From assembly GCA_000719105.1 (NCBI GenBank), contig JODX01000001.1, positions 434,001-498,000 of the forward strand: a stretch of DNA of 64,000 nucleotides. The letters run 5' to 3'. This document shows, in pieces, positions 1-7,951 of this stretch. Source of the DNA: Streptomyces sclerotialus (lineage in GTDB: Bacteria; Actinomycetota; Actinomycetes; Streptomycetales; Streptomycetaceae). Every line of letters begins with the position of its first letter. The first letter of the stretch is position 1. Below the pieces are notes generated by a model, which did not search any database, had not been told where the DNA came from, and saw only the letters and a list, made by a program, of their open reading frames with translations. The position numbers and the translations under genes are program-made.

Positions 1-427
1 CGTCGTCGGCCCACCGCTTGAAGAAGGAGTACGCGACCTCGAAGATCACATACGGCACGGCGACGCCGGTGACCAGGCGCCGGAGGCGGTCCGGCCGCAT
101 GTCGAAGCTGCGGGAGAAGTAGCCGGAGACGAGGATGAACGCCGGCATGTGGAAGGTGTAGACGACCATGTAGAGCGCCTCGGCGGCGCGGCTCTGGTCG
201 GTCAGCGGCTGCCAGGCGTGGCCCATCGCCACGAGCACGATGGCCAGGTACTTGGCGTTGTCGAAGAACGCGTCGCGCTGTTTGACCGGTCTTGCCTCCG
301 CCGCGGCGGCTGTGGGGTCCTGCTGCGGGGTCTGGGAGGAGCGGGGCGCCGGCATGCCGTTCGCCGGCTGCTCGGCCGGGGGGAGCGGCGCCCTGGGGTG
401 GCTGTGCGGTCGCAGCGAGTTCGTCAC
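1..427 (-). CDS. Acyltransferase 3 family membrane protein, 5' part only (cut by window edge)
   Basis: The reading frame starts at GTG 425-427, preceded on the minus strand by a GGGAGGAAAG ribosome site, and runs off the window after about 142 residues. A polar, Pro-rich stretch of about 50 residues is followed by a hydrophobic core with RDAFFDNAKYLAIVLVAMGH, then HMPAFILVSGYF. This is the layout of the acyltransferase-3 / fucose 4-O-acetylase-like multi-pass membrane family, where the early FFDN-K and the later F-H-MP-F-SGY motifs are typical. Such proteins move acetyl or other acyl groups onto sugars at the membrane. Substrate is unknown. The gene is divergent from the small protein at 1040. 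Confidence 0.8.
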   Translation of the reverse strand, partial: MTNSLRPHSHPRAPLPPAEQPANGMPAPRSSQTPQQDPTAAAAEARPVKQRDAFFDNAKYLAIVLVAMGHAWQPLTDQSRAAEALYMVVYTFHMPAFILVSGYFSRSFDMRPDRLRRLVTGVAVPYVIFEVAYSFFKRWADD

Positions 428-1039
428 AGACTTTCCTCCCACCGGGAACTCGGCGGGCTGGTCCGCGCACTCGCTGCGCGTGTGGGGGACGGGGCAGCGG
501 TGAACATCTGAGGCACCCTAGCGTTGTCTGTGGGATTCCGTAAAACCCCTGACCTGAAAGCTTATTGCCGCGTTACGCCTACCCCGGATTTGGGCAGGCG
601 AGCATCGCGCAGAGCATCACTGTCCGTATTCGGACTGCCATGCGAAATGAGCCACTTCTACCCATTCATACCGACTGAACGGTGCATAACGGTCGCGGGC
701 GACTCTGGAGGTATGTCCGTTGCGTCAGCTTTTGCTGGCCTGTTTCCGGTCACTCTCGGGAGCTCCCGATGTGTCTGTGGCGGCAATTCGAATTACCTGC
801 GAACACCATGTGTGTGCATGGAAACGATCACTGTGAATTCCGGGTCGGGTGACCTGTCGAATTGTCGTACGGGGTGTGGATGTCCCAGATGTGGACGCGC
901 AGGTCCCGGGTGTGGGATGGCCGACGTTGCGTCACGACCCGCATAGGCAGGCCGGGTTGGTGGCACGATGGTTCTGGCGGGGGTGTGCGGGGTCGTCACC
1001 TCCGGGCCGGGAGCGGACCGACCGAGGGTGTGATGAGTT
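428..1039. other. 612-bp spacer without a convincing gene
   Basis: This region lies between a divergent pair of genes. It is noticeably less GC-rich around 520-850 than the coding DNA nearby, as expected for a regulatory spacer. Open frames crossing it have no ribosome site, no Streptomyces-like third-position bias and no recognisable motif. It probably holds the promoters of the acyltransferase and of the small membrane protein, but I cannot place them with confidence. Confidence 0.5.
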
Positions 1040-1234
1040 GTGGCCATTTCGCTGTCAGTGGTGCTGCTGTTGGCGATCATCCTGATAGTGCTGATGCGAG
1101 GGGGCTCCCTCAAAGCGGGGCCGGCGATCGTCGCCATCCTCTTCGGCTTCTTCCTCGCCTCGACGGGCATGGCCGACGACATACAGAGGTTCCTCGACTC
1201 CATAGCGAACACGATCAACTCGATCCAGTTCTAG
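1040..1234 (+). CDS. Small hydrophobic membrane protein (64 aa), unknown function
   Basis: GTG start. Residues 3-19 (SLSVVLLLAIILIVLM) form one membrane segment and residues 27-43 (GPAIVAILFGFFLAST) a second, followed by a short amphipathic tail DDIQRFLDSIANTINSIQF. The two-helix hairpin plus tail is seen in many small actinobacterial membrane proteins of unknown role. The ribosome site is weak (GAGG about 13 nt upstream), but the hydrophobic pattern and GC-rich third positions make it a real gene. No function can be assigned. It is monocistronic; the next feature is a convergent tRNA with a terminator between. Confidence 0.7.
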   Translation: MAISLSVVLLLAIILIVLMRGGSLKAGPAIVAILFGFFLASTGMADDIQRFLDSIANTINSIQF

Positions 1235-1345
1235 CCGCGCGCGGGCGCGCGCCCGGGTGCGGCCACGGACCGGGCGCGGACGCAGGACACCGTCCGGCCG
1301 GCGCCGCGCCCGCGGCGCATGTCGGACGGCGGCGGAAAAGACCGA

Positions 1346-1381
1346 GGGCCGGGCGGGAGAGGTGACTCTCCCGCCCGGCCC
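1346..1381. terminator. Perfect 16-bp inverted repeat, terminator for tRNA-Gly and the 64-aa gene
   Basis: Left arm 1346-1361 and right arm 1366-1381 are perfectly complementary with a GTGA loop. It lies between the small membrane protein (plus) and tRNA-Gly (minus), so it can serve both strands. There is no T-tract, as is usual in Streptomyces. Confidence 0.7.
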
Positions 1382-1390
1382 TGAGCCGTA

Positions 1391-1464
1391 TGGAGCGGGC
1401 GACGGGAATCGAACCCGCGTAGCTAGTTTGGAAGACTAGGGCTCTACCATTGAGCTACGCCCGC
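1391..1464 (-). tRNA. tRNA-Gly (anticodon UCC)
   Basis: On the minus strand a full cloverleaf reads from GCGGGCG to CGCCCGC with discriminator T and an encoded CCA. The anticodon loop CTTCCAA gives UCC (glycine GGA codons). The T arm contains GGTTCGATTCC. Total length is 74 nt including CCA. Confidence 0.96.
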
Positions 1465-1652
1465 ATGAGACGCGCCGCGCATTCCGACGGATCGGCGAAC
1501 GCGGCACTGGAGGCATCGTAGCGGGTCGTGCGCCCTCGTCGCACACCCCCTTTTCCCCGGCCGTACCGACGAGGCCGTGCCGACGCGGAAGGGTGCTCGC
1601 GAAATGCCGCGACCCCACTGCCTGCGGGCATGTACCCTACGTGTCGCACCGA

Positions 1653-1729
1653 CGGGGTGTGGCGCAGCTTGGCAGCGCGTCCGCTTTGGGAGCGGAAGGC
1701 CGTGGGTTCAAATCCCGCCACCCCGACCA
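1653..1729 (+). tRNA. tRNA-Pro (anticodon UGG)
   Basis: The acceptor arms CGGGGTG and CACCCCG pair, the discriminator is A and CCA is encoded. The anticodon loop TTTGGGA within the CCGCT/AGCGG stem gives UGG (proline CCA codons). The T arm carries GGTTCAAATCC. Length is 77 nt. It lies about 220 bp upstream of tig, on the same strand. Confidence 0.96.
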
Positions 1730-1947
1730 CCGGCCGGAACCGGCCGAGGCGCCCCCGCCCCGGCCCGGCCGCCGAGACTTCCTTTTGGGGCGTCTAGCGC
1801 CTGCGGTTACTATGCAAGCTGCGCGCCCGTGTGTCTGCACTGTCAGGTCTCTCAGGGGCCCGCGAATCCGCTGAGGCCCTGTCCGGTCGTCCGACCGGCA
1901 ACGGCGCGCAGCAGAACCCCAAGAAGTCAGCCACAAGGAGACCTACC

Positions 1948-3348
1948 GTGAAGAGCGCCGTCGAGACCCTGAACCCGACCCGGGTTCGGCTCACTGTTGA
2001 GGTGCCCTTCGAGGAGCTCAAGGACAGCCTCGACGCGGCGTACAAGAAGATCAACCAGCAGGTCACGGTGAAGGGCTTCCGCAAGGGCAAGATCCCGGCC
2101 CGCGTCATCGACCAGCGGTTCGGCCGCGGTGCGGTCCTGGAGGAGGCGGTCAACGACGCGCTTCCGAAGTTCTACACCGACGCGGTCAACGAGGCGGAGC
2201 TCAACGTCCTGGGCCAGCCCGAGGTCGACATCACGGAGCTGAAGGACAACGAGCTGCTGGCCTTCACCGCCGAGGTCGACATCCGCCCGGCCATCGAGAT
2301 CCCGGACTACTCCGGCATCGAGGTCGAGGTCGACGCCGTCGAGGTGACCGACGAGGACGTCGAGAAGTCGGTGGAGCAGCTGCGCGAGCGCTTCGCCTCC
2401 ACCGCCCCGGTCGAGCGCGCCGCCGAGGACGGCGACGTCGTGACGCTCGACCTGGAGGCCAAGGTCGAGGGCGAGGTGCTGGAGGACGGCATCGCCAGCG
2501 GCGTCTCCTACACCATCGGCTCCGGTGAGCTGCTGGACGGCATCGACGACGCCGTGAAGGGCCTGGAGGCCGGCGGCGAGGGCACCTTCACCTCCGAGCT
2601 GAAGGGCGGCTCGGCGGCGGGCAAGGAGGCCGAGGTGACCGTCAAGGTCTCCCAGGTCGCCGCCCGTGAGCTGCCGGAGCTGGACGACGAGTTCGCCCAG
2701 CTCGCGTCCGAGTTCGACACCCTCGAGGAGCTGAAGGCGGACAGCCGCAAGCGCCTGGAGAACATGAAGCAGTACGACCAGGCCACGCAGGCCCAGGAGC
2801 GCGTCCTGGAGAAGCTGCTGGAGCTCGTCGAGGTGCCCGTCCCCGAGAAGCTGCTCGAGGACGAGATCAACACCCGCAAGCACAACCTGGAGCACCACCA
2901 GCTCGGCCAGATGGGTCTGACCCTCGACAAGTACCTGGAGATCCAGGGCAAGACGGCCGAGGAGTTCGACGAGGAGACCCGCGAGGCGGCGGTCAAGGGC
3001 ATCAAGACCCAGTTCGTCCTCGACGAGCTCGTCAAGCAGGAGAAGCTGAACGTCAACCAGGAGGAGCTCACCGAGCACCTCATGCGGCGTGCGGCCTCCT
3101 CCGGCATGTCCCCCGACCAGTTCGCCCAGGCCGTCGTCGAGGGCGGCCAGGTGCCGCTGCTCGTCGGCGAGGTCGCCCGCGGCAAGGCCCTCGCGGTGGT
3201 CGTCGAGGCCGCCACGGTCAAGGACACCAACGGCGAGGTCGTCGACCTGAGCGACGAGGACGAGGACGAGGCCGAGGCCGAGGAGACGGTGGAGGCCTCC
3301 GCCGAGGCTCCGGCCGAGGACAAGGCCGAGGAGAAGACCGAGGGCTGA
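1948..3348 (+). CDS. tig: Trigger factor, ribosome-associated chaperone / peptidyl-prolyl isomerase
   Basis: 466 aa from GTG 1948, chosen because AAGGAG sits at 1935-1940 and the protein then begins [19 protein letters not shown] like other trigger factors; an open frame continues upstream but lacks a ribosome site. The N-terminal ribosome-docking signature GFRKGKIP is at residues 43-50. An FKBP-like isomerase domain (about 155-245) and a helical chaperone domain (about 260-430) follow. The last about 35 residues are almost all Glu, Asp and Ala, an acidic tail usual in actinobacteria. It binds near the exit tunnel and shields nascent chains. It precedes clpP1 by about 370 bp with a strong terminator between, so the two are separate units. 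Confidence 0.97.
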   Translation: MKSAVETLNPTRVRLTVEVPFEELKDSLDAAYKKINQQVTVKGFRKGKIPARVIDQRFGRGAVLEEAVNDALPKFYTDAVNEAELNVLGQPEVDITELKDNELLAFTAEVDIRPAIEIPDYSGIEVEVDAVEVTDEDVEKSVEQLRERFASTAPVERAAEDGDVVTLDLEAKVEGEVLEDGIASGVSYTIGSGELLDGIDDAVKGLEAGGEGTFTSELKGGSAAGKEAEVTVKVSQVAARELPELDDEFAQLASEFDTLEELKADSRKRLENMKQYDQATQAQERVLEKLLELVEVPVPEKLLEDEINTRKHNLEHHQLGQMGLTLDKYLEIQGKTAEEFDEETREAAVKGIKTQFVLDELVKQEKLNVNQEELTEHLMRRAASSGMSPDQFAQAVVEGGQVPLLVGEVARGKALAVVVEAATVKDTNGEVVDLSDEDEDEAEAEETVEASAEAPAEDKAEEKTEG

Positions 3349-3372
3349 TCCTCGCGTCACCTCTGCGCAGTA

Positions 3373-3408
3373 CGACGGCCCCGGGGCGGCTCCGCCCCGG
3401 GGCCGTCG
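3373..3408. terminator. 17-bp inverted repeat after tig
   Basis: Arms 3373-3389 and 3392-3408 (CGACGGCCCCGGGGCGG and its complement) are perfect. The hairpin starts 25 bp after the tig stop codon and is a strong GC-only terminator candidate. Confidence 0.75.
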
Positions 3409-3543
3409 GCTGCCTGTGGGCCGTCGGCCGGATCCCCGGGAAGTGCGGGCGGCAGTGAGCCGTCTGTCGCGCACCCCCCGGCGGGGTGCCCTGGCCCACC
3501 CGGGTGACCGCGGTTTCCGGCCCCCTCCCCGCGGAGCGGCATG

Positions 3544-3557
3544 CGCTGACAGCGAAC
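3544..3557 (+). promoter_or_regulatory. Candidate ClgR operator upstream of clpP1
   Basis: CGCTGACAGCGAAC fits the core of the ClgR consensus known from actinobacteria (CGC-Y-N-A-N-R-GCG-WW-S, recalled from the Corynebacterium literature). ClgR activates clpP1-clpP2 in Streptomyces. The site lies 165 bp before the clpP1 start, inside the long clpP1 leader. The outer bases of the longer consensus do not match, so this is a prediction. Confidence 0.5.
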
Positions 3558-3721
3558 AGTCCGGGAAACCGGGATGGCACCCGCCTGCCTGCGCGTTAGG
3601 GTCCTTGGATACGAGGGCAGGGGAGTCCCCGGAGCCGCCCGCCCAGGGCGCACCAGGGTCCCAGGCCCCAGCAGAACACGTGAGACGGCCCGGCGCCGTC
3701 GTAAGACGAGCAGGTGGATAC

Positions 3722-4342
3722 GTGACGAATCTGATGCCCTCCGCCGCCGGCGAGCCCTCCATCGGTGGTGGCCTCGGCGACCAGGTCTACAACCGGCTGC
3801 TCGGCGAGCGGATCATCTTCCTCGGCCAGCCGGTGGACGACGACATCGCCAACAAGATCACCGCGCAGCTGCTGCTCCTTGCCGCCGACCCGGACAAGGA
3901 CATCAACCTCTACATCAACAGCCCCGGCGGCTCGATCACGGCCGGTATGGCGATCTACGACACCATGCAGTTCATCAAGAACGACGTGGTCACCATCGCC
4001 ATGGGCCTCGCCGCCTCGATGGGCCAGTTCCTGCTGAGCGCGGGTACGCCGGGCAAGCGCTTCGCGCTGCCGAACGCCGAGATCCTGATCCACCAGCCCT
4101 CCGCCGGCCTGGCCGGCTCGGCCTCCGACATCAAGATCCACGCTGAGCGGCTGCTGCACACCAAGAAGCGCATGGCCGAGCTCACGGCCCACCACACCGG
4201 CCAGACGGTCGAGCAGATCACCCGCGACTCCGACCGCGACCGGTGGTTCGACGCCTACGAGGCCAAGGAGTACGGCCTCATCGACGACGTGATCACCTCT
4301 GCCGCCAGCATGCCGGGCGGCGGCGGCACCGGGGCGGCGTAA
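3722..4342 (+). CDS. clpP1: ATP-dependent Clp protease proteolytic subunit ClpP1
   Basis: 206 aa from GTG 3722 ([13 protein letters not shown]); the longer open frame upstream is leader DNA. The serine protease triad is Ser99 ([11 protein letters not shown]), His124 (ILIHQPS) and Asp173 (DRDRW), with oxyanion glycines in NSPGGS at 67-71. The N-terminal about 20 residues form the short propeptide/axial loop region. Mixed ClpP1-ClpP2 rings with a ClpX or ClpC cap degrade regulators and damaged proteins in the cytoplasm. clpP2 follows 143 bp later. A ClgR-like site upstream fits the known activation of this pair. Confidence 0.97.
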   Translation: MTNLMPSAAGEPSIGGGLGDQVYNRLLGERIIFLGQPVDDDIANKITAQLLLLAADPDKDINLYINSPGGSITAGMAIYDTMQFIKNDVVTIAMGLAASMGQFLLSAGTPGKRFALPNAEILIHQPSAGLAGSASDIKIHAERLLHTKKRMAELTAHHTGQTVEQITRDSDRDRWFDAYEAKEYGLIDDVITSAASMPGGGGTGAA

Positions 4343-4485
4343 CCGGCGTACACCGGCGCGGGCCGGAGCGTGAGTGCTCCGGCGTGCGACGTCGTACGAC
4401 GGCACGGGACCGGTACCGATCCCGCAAGCCCCCGAAGCCCCAGCCGACCGCCTCAGCCCCTCTTCAGGCTCTCAGGAGACCCACA

Positions 4486-5166
4486 GTGAACGACTTCCCC
4501 GGCAGCGGCCTCTACGACCGTGTGCGCGCCGAGTACAGCGGCCCGACGGCCGAGTCCCGTTACGTCATTCCGCGCTTCGTCGAGCGCACCTCCCAGGGCA
4601 TCCGCGAGTACGACCCGTACGCGAAGCTGTTCGAAGAGCGTGTGATCTTCCTCGGTGTGCAGATCGACGACGCCTCGGCCAACGACGTCATGGCGCAGCT
4701 GCTGTGCCTGGAGTCGATGGACCCCGACCGTGACATCTCGGTCTACATCAACAGCCCCGGCGGCTCCTTCACCGCGCTCACGGCCATCTACGACACGATG
4801 CAGTTCGTGAAGCCGGACATCCAGACGGTCTGCATGGGCCAGGCCGCTTCCGCGGCCGCGATCCTGCTGGCCGCCGGCACGCCCGGCAAGCGCATGGCGC
4901 TGCCGAACGCCCGCGTGCTGATCCACCAGCCGTACAGCGAGACCGGCCGCGGTCAGGTCTCCGACCTGGAGATCGCCGCCAACGAGATCCTGCGGATGCG
5001 CTCGCAGCTGGAGGAGATGCTGGCCAAGCACTCCACCACGCCGATCGAGCGGATCCGCGAGGACATCGAGCGTGACAAGATCCTGACGGCCGAGGACGCG
5101 CTGTCGTACGGCCTGATCGACCAGATCATCTCCACCCGGAAGATGAACAACGCCGACGTCCGCTGA
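4486..5166 (+). CDS. clpP2: ATP-dependent Clp protease proteolytic subunit ClpP2
   Basis: 226 aa from GTG 4486, with AGGAG at 4474-4478. Triad residues are Ser122 (MGQAASAAA), His147 (VLIHQPY) and Asp197 (ERDK). Compared with ClpP1 it has a longer N-terminus (about 20 extra residues, [22 protein letters not shown]), which is normal for the second actinobacterial ClpP and is processed. It works together with ClpP1 in a hetero-tetradecamer. It is probably co-transcribed with clpP1; the intergenic region to clpX holds a large nested inverted repeat. Confidence 0.97.
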   Translation: MNDFPGSGLYDRVRAEYSGPTAESRYVIPRFVERTSQGIREYDPYAKLFEERVIFLGVQIDDASANDVMAQLLCLESMDPDRDISVYINSPGGSFTALTAIYDTMQFVKPDIQTVCMGQAASAAAILLAAGTPGKRMALPNARVLIHQPYSETGRGQVSDLEIAANEILRMRSQLEEMLAKHSTTPIERIREDIERDKILTAEDALSYGLIDQIISTRKMNNADVR

Positions 5167-5230
5167 CGGAGGGGATCCCCCCAGCTCACGCCTGGCCGGG
5201 AGCGCGGGGGAGGCTGTATCGTCTGCCGCC

Positions 5231-5278
5231 CCTTGGCACGGTTTGACACGGTGCACGTCAAAGTGAACCGCGCCAAGG
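5231..5278. repeat. Nested inverted repeat between clpP2 and clpX
   Basis: The outer arms 5231-5243 and 5266-5278 pair at 12 of 13 positions. Inside the 22-nt loop, TTTGAC (5242-5247) and GTCAAA (5257-5262) form a second repeat on a shifted axis around GTGCAC. It could be an RNA hairpin that weakens read-through from clpP2, or an operator for a separate clpX promoter. No T-tract follows. Confidence 0.5.
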
Positions 5279-5376
5279 GGGGCCCGAACGGGGGGCCCGG
5301 CAAGGTACCGTCGGACATAAGGCAGCACCAGGAGCCGCTGGACGTAGGCGTCTCCCAGGCGAAGGGGAAGCACACC

Positions 5377-6663
5377 GTGGCACGCATCGGTGACGGCGGC
5401 GATCTGCTCAAGTGCTCGTTCTGCGGCAAGAGCCAGAAGCAGGTCAAGAAGCTCATCGCAGGCCCCGGTGTGTACATCTGCGACGAGTGCATCGATCTCT
5501 GCAACGAGATCATCGAGGAGGAGCTCGCGGAGACGAGCGAGGTGCGCTGGGAGGAGCTCCCGAAGCCCCGCGAGATCTACGAGTTCCTCGAGGGCTACGT
5601 CGTCGGCCAGGAGGCCGCGAAGAAGGCCCTGTCGGTCGCGGTGTACAACCACTACAAGCGGGTCCAGGCCGGTGAGAACGGCGGCGCCCAAGGACGGGAC
5701 GACGCCATCGAGTTGGCGAAGTCGAACATTCTTCTGCTGGGGCCCACGGGCTCCGGGAAGACCCTGCTGGCGCAGACGCTGGCGCGCATGCTGAACGTCC
5801 CCTTCGCCATCGCGGACGCAACCGCGCTGACGGAGGCGGGCTACGTCGGCGAGGACGTCGAGAACATCCTGCTCAAGCTCATCCAGGCGGCCGACTACGA
5901 CGTCAAGAAGGCCGAGACCGGGATCATCTACATCGACGAGATCGACAAGGTGGCCCGGAAGAGCGAGAACCCCTCCATCACGCGTGACGTGAGCGGCGAG
6001 GGCGTGCAGCAGGCCCTGCTGAAGATCCTGGAGGGCACCACCGCCTCCGTACCGCCGCAGGGCGGCCGCAAGCACCCGCACCAGGAGTTCATCCAGATCG
6101 ACACGACGAACGTCCTGTTCATCGTGGGCGGCGCCTTCGCGGGCCTGGAGAAGATCATCGAGTCCCGGGCCGGTGCCAAGGGCATCGGGTTCGGCGCCAC
6201 GATCCGCTCCAAGCGCGAGCTGGAGAACAAGGACCAGTTCGAGGACGTCATGCCCGAGGACCTGGTGAAGTTCGGGATGATCCCCGAGTTCATCGGCCGC
6301 CTCCCGGTCATCACGAGCGTGCACAACCTCGACCGCAAGGCCCTGCTCCAGATCCTGGTCGAGCCGCGCAACGCGCTGGTGAAGCAGTACCAGCGCCTCT
6401 TCGAACTCGACGGTGTGGAGCTGGACTTCGAGCGCGAGGCCCTGGAGGCCATCGCCGACCAGGCCATCCTCCGCCAGACCGGCGCCCGCGGCCTGCGCGC
6501 CATCATGGAGGAGGTCCTCCAGGCGGTGATGTACGAGGTCCCGTCCCGCAAGGACGTGGCCCGCGTGGTCATCACGGCGGACGTCGTCCTGTCGAACGTG
6601 AACCCGACGCTCATCCCGCGGGACGCCCGCGGGCGGGGTTCCGGGGAGCAGAAGACGGCGTAG
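5377..6663 (+). CDS. clpX: ATP-dependent Clp protease ATP-binding subunit ClpX
   Basis: 428 aa from GTG 5377, preceded by AAGGGGAAG; the in-frame sequence upstream is not ClpX-like. The N-terminal zinc-binding domain has Cys13, Cys16, Cys35 and Cys38. The AAA+ core has Walker A GPTGSGKT at 122-129, Walker B IIYIDEID near 183-190, the ClpP-docking loop IGF at 270-272 and sensor-2 GARGLR at 369-374. ClpX unfolds substrates and threads them into the ClpP1P2 chamber. It ends in a perfect terminator shared with a convergent gene. Confidence 0.98.
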   Translation: MARIGDGGDLLKCSFCGKSQKQVKKLIAGPGVYICDECIDLCNEIIEEELAETSEVRWEELPKPREIYEFLEGYVVGQEAAKKALSVAVYNHYKRVQAGENGGAQGRDDAIELAKSNILLLGPTGSGKTLLAQTLARMLNVPFAIADATALTEAGYVGEDVENILLKLIQAADYDVKKAETGIIYIDEIDKVARKSENPSITRDVSGEGVQQALLKILEGTTASVPPQGGRKHPHQEFIQIDTTNVLFIVGGAFAGLEKIIESRAGAKGIGFGATIRSKRELENKDQFEDVMPEDLVKFGMIPEFIGRLPVITSVHNLDRKALLQILVEPRNALVKQYQRLFELDGVELDFEREALEAIADQAILRQTGARGLRAIMEEVLQAVMYEVPSRKDVARVVITADVVLSNVNPTLIPRDARGRGSGEQKTA

Positions 6664-6701
6664 CCGTCGCGCCCGACTCCGTCTTCGAATCCCGTCTCCG
6701 T

Positions 6702-6743
6702 ACGGCGAAGGGCCCCGGTCGCTCGACCGGGGCCCTTCGCCGT
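6702..6743. terminator. Perfect 20-bp bidirectional terminator between clpX and the convergent gene
   Basis: Arms 6702-6721 and 6724-6743 are perfectly complementary with a minimal loop. It is placed 38 bp after clpX and 15 bp after the stop of the minus-strand gene, so it can end both transcripts. Confidence 0.85.
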
Positions 6744-6758
6744 GTTCGCCGCGCCGGA

Positions 6759-7814
6759 CTAGGCCTTGACGCGGACCTCCGAGCGGAACTTCGCGGCCAG
6801 GTCCGCCGTGGCGGTCAGGTCGGCGGCCTTGCCCGACAGGGCGTCCGCCATGTCGATGTGGATGAAGATCCCCAGCGTGCTGTGGTCGCCCCAGATGCAG
6901 ATCGGCATGCTCATCGAGGAGGAGCCGGACGAGGAGCCGGTGCCCAGGCCGGAGTCCATCTTCATCTCCTGGCACTTGAGGACCCCGCTGTCGAGCGAGC
7001 TGGGCGTGAACTCCTTGGGGTCGCCGACGATGGTGCCGACGTCGGACTCCTTGTCGGCGTTCTTCTTCAGCTCGGCGAACATCTCGTCGATGACGTTCTC
7101 CGGGTCGTCGATCTCGCCGTGGATGCCCGTGAAGTTGAGTATCTTCTGGCCGAGCGGGTTGCTGTCGTCCTTGGCCTCGTACGTGGCGCTGACGCTCTCG
7201 CCGTTCTTCACCCCGTGCTTCTCGGCGTCCTCCAGGTCGCTCTCGGTGAAGGCGCCGCTGGCGGCGCTCGCGCCCTTCTCGTACTCCCCGCCGAGCACCG
7301 ACGCCGGCGTCGTCAGCTTGTGCGCCCCGTCGTCCGCGATGTCCGAGCCGCCGCCGCTGCCCCCGCTGAACACGACGTACGCGCCCACGGCTATCGCGGC
7401 CACGACGGCCACCGCGCCGATGATCATGGCCGCCTTCTTCCCACCGCCGCCGGACGCGGGCGGCTCCGGGACGCCGAAGGGCTGCTGGCCGTAGGGCTGC
7501 TGACCGTACGGGGGCTGGCCCTGCGGCGGCTGGCCGTAGGGGCCCGGCTGCTGGGGCTGGTCGTACGGGCCCGGCTGCGGGGGCTGGCCGTACGGGCCGG
7601 GCTGCTGCGGGGGAACGCCCTGCGGAGGCTGCTGGGGGTACCCGTAGCCGGGCTGCGGGGCCGGGGCCTGGGGCGGGTAGCCATAGCCGGGCTGGGGTCC
7701 CTGCGGGGCGGCGGGCGGGGGAGTCTGCGGGGGCTGGCCGTAGGGGCCCGGCTGGCCGTACGGCCCGGGCTGCTGGGGCTGGCCGCCGTACGGGCCCGGC
7801 TGGTTCTGACTCAT
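6759..7814 (-). CDS. Pro/Gly/Tyr-rich single-pass membrane protein, unknown function
   Basis: 351 aa. ATG 7812-7814 was chosen because GAGGGGGAA lies just upstream on the minus strand; a further in-frame ATG exists about 80 bp earlier. Residues 1-120 are repeats of PGPYGQP-type units with no fold. One membrane helix follows at about 129-150 (AAMIIGAVAVVAAIAVGAYVVF), then a Gly/Ser linker and a soluble domain of about 190 residues, predicted outside. The soluble domain has a single obvious Cys pair (near LKCQEM and PICIWGD). Such disordered PGY-rich cytoplasmic tails are common in actinobacterial envelope proteins. The gene is divergent from valS and convergent with clpX. No function is recognised. 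Confidence 0.85.
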   Translation of the reverse strand: MSQNQPGPYGGQPQQPGPYGQPGPYGQPPQTPPPAAPQGPQPGYGYPPQAPAPQPGYGYPQQPPQGVPPQQPGPYGQPPQPGPYDQPQQPGPYGQPPQGQPPYGQQPYGQQPFGVPEPPASGGGGKKAAMIIGAVAVVAAIAVGAYVVFSGGSGGGSDIADDGAHKLTTPASVLGGEYEKGASAASGAFTESDLEDAEKHGVKNGESVSATYEAKDDSNPLGQKILNFTGIHGEIDDPENVIDEMFAELKKNADKESDVGTIVGDPKEFTPSSLDSGVLKCQEMKMDSGLGTGSSSGSSSMSMPICIWGDHSTLGIFIHIDMADALSGKAADLTATADLAAKFRSEVRVKA

Positions 7815-7938
7815 TTGTGGGTTCCCCCTCAATGCCTTATGCGTTCCCGACATCCTGACGTAGGGGCCACGCACAGGAAGCACCGGGGGTCGCACCGTTA
7901 CCGAAAATTCTGGTTTCGGGACGGACCCGTGACACCTC

Positions 7939-7944
7939 TAAACT
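7939..7944 (+). promoter_or_regulatory. Predicted -10 element of valS (leaderless start)
   Basis: TAAACT ends 7 nt before the valS GTG at 7952 and no ribosome site is present, so transcription should begin at the start codon itself. Confidence 0.55.
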
Positions 7945-7951
7945 GAGCCCC

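Noticed and set aside
793..1218. 141-codon minus-strand frame over the 64-aa gene and the spacer
   Set aside because: It lacks a ribosome site and motif, and covers the hydrophobic small gene antisense; the plus-strand small gene is better supported.
3416..3721. In-frame extension of clpP1 upstream of GTG 3722
   Set aside because: The extra 102 residues are Arg/Pro-rich, contain the ClgR-like site, and are absent from ClpP proteins. ClpP1 begins at MTNLMPS.
7815..7951. T-box riboswitch upstream of valS
   Set aside because: The spacer to the divergent gene is only 137 bp, contains no T-box core, and the -10 element lies right at the start codon, leaving no leader RNA.
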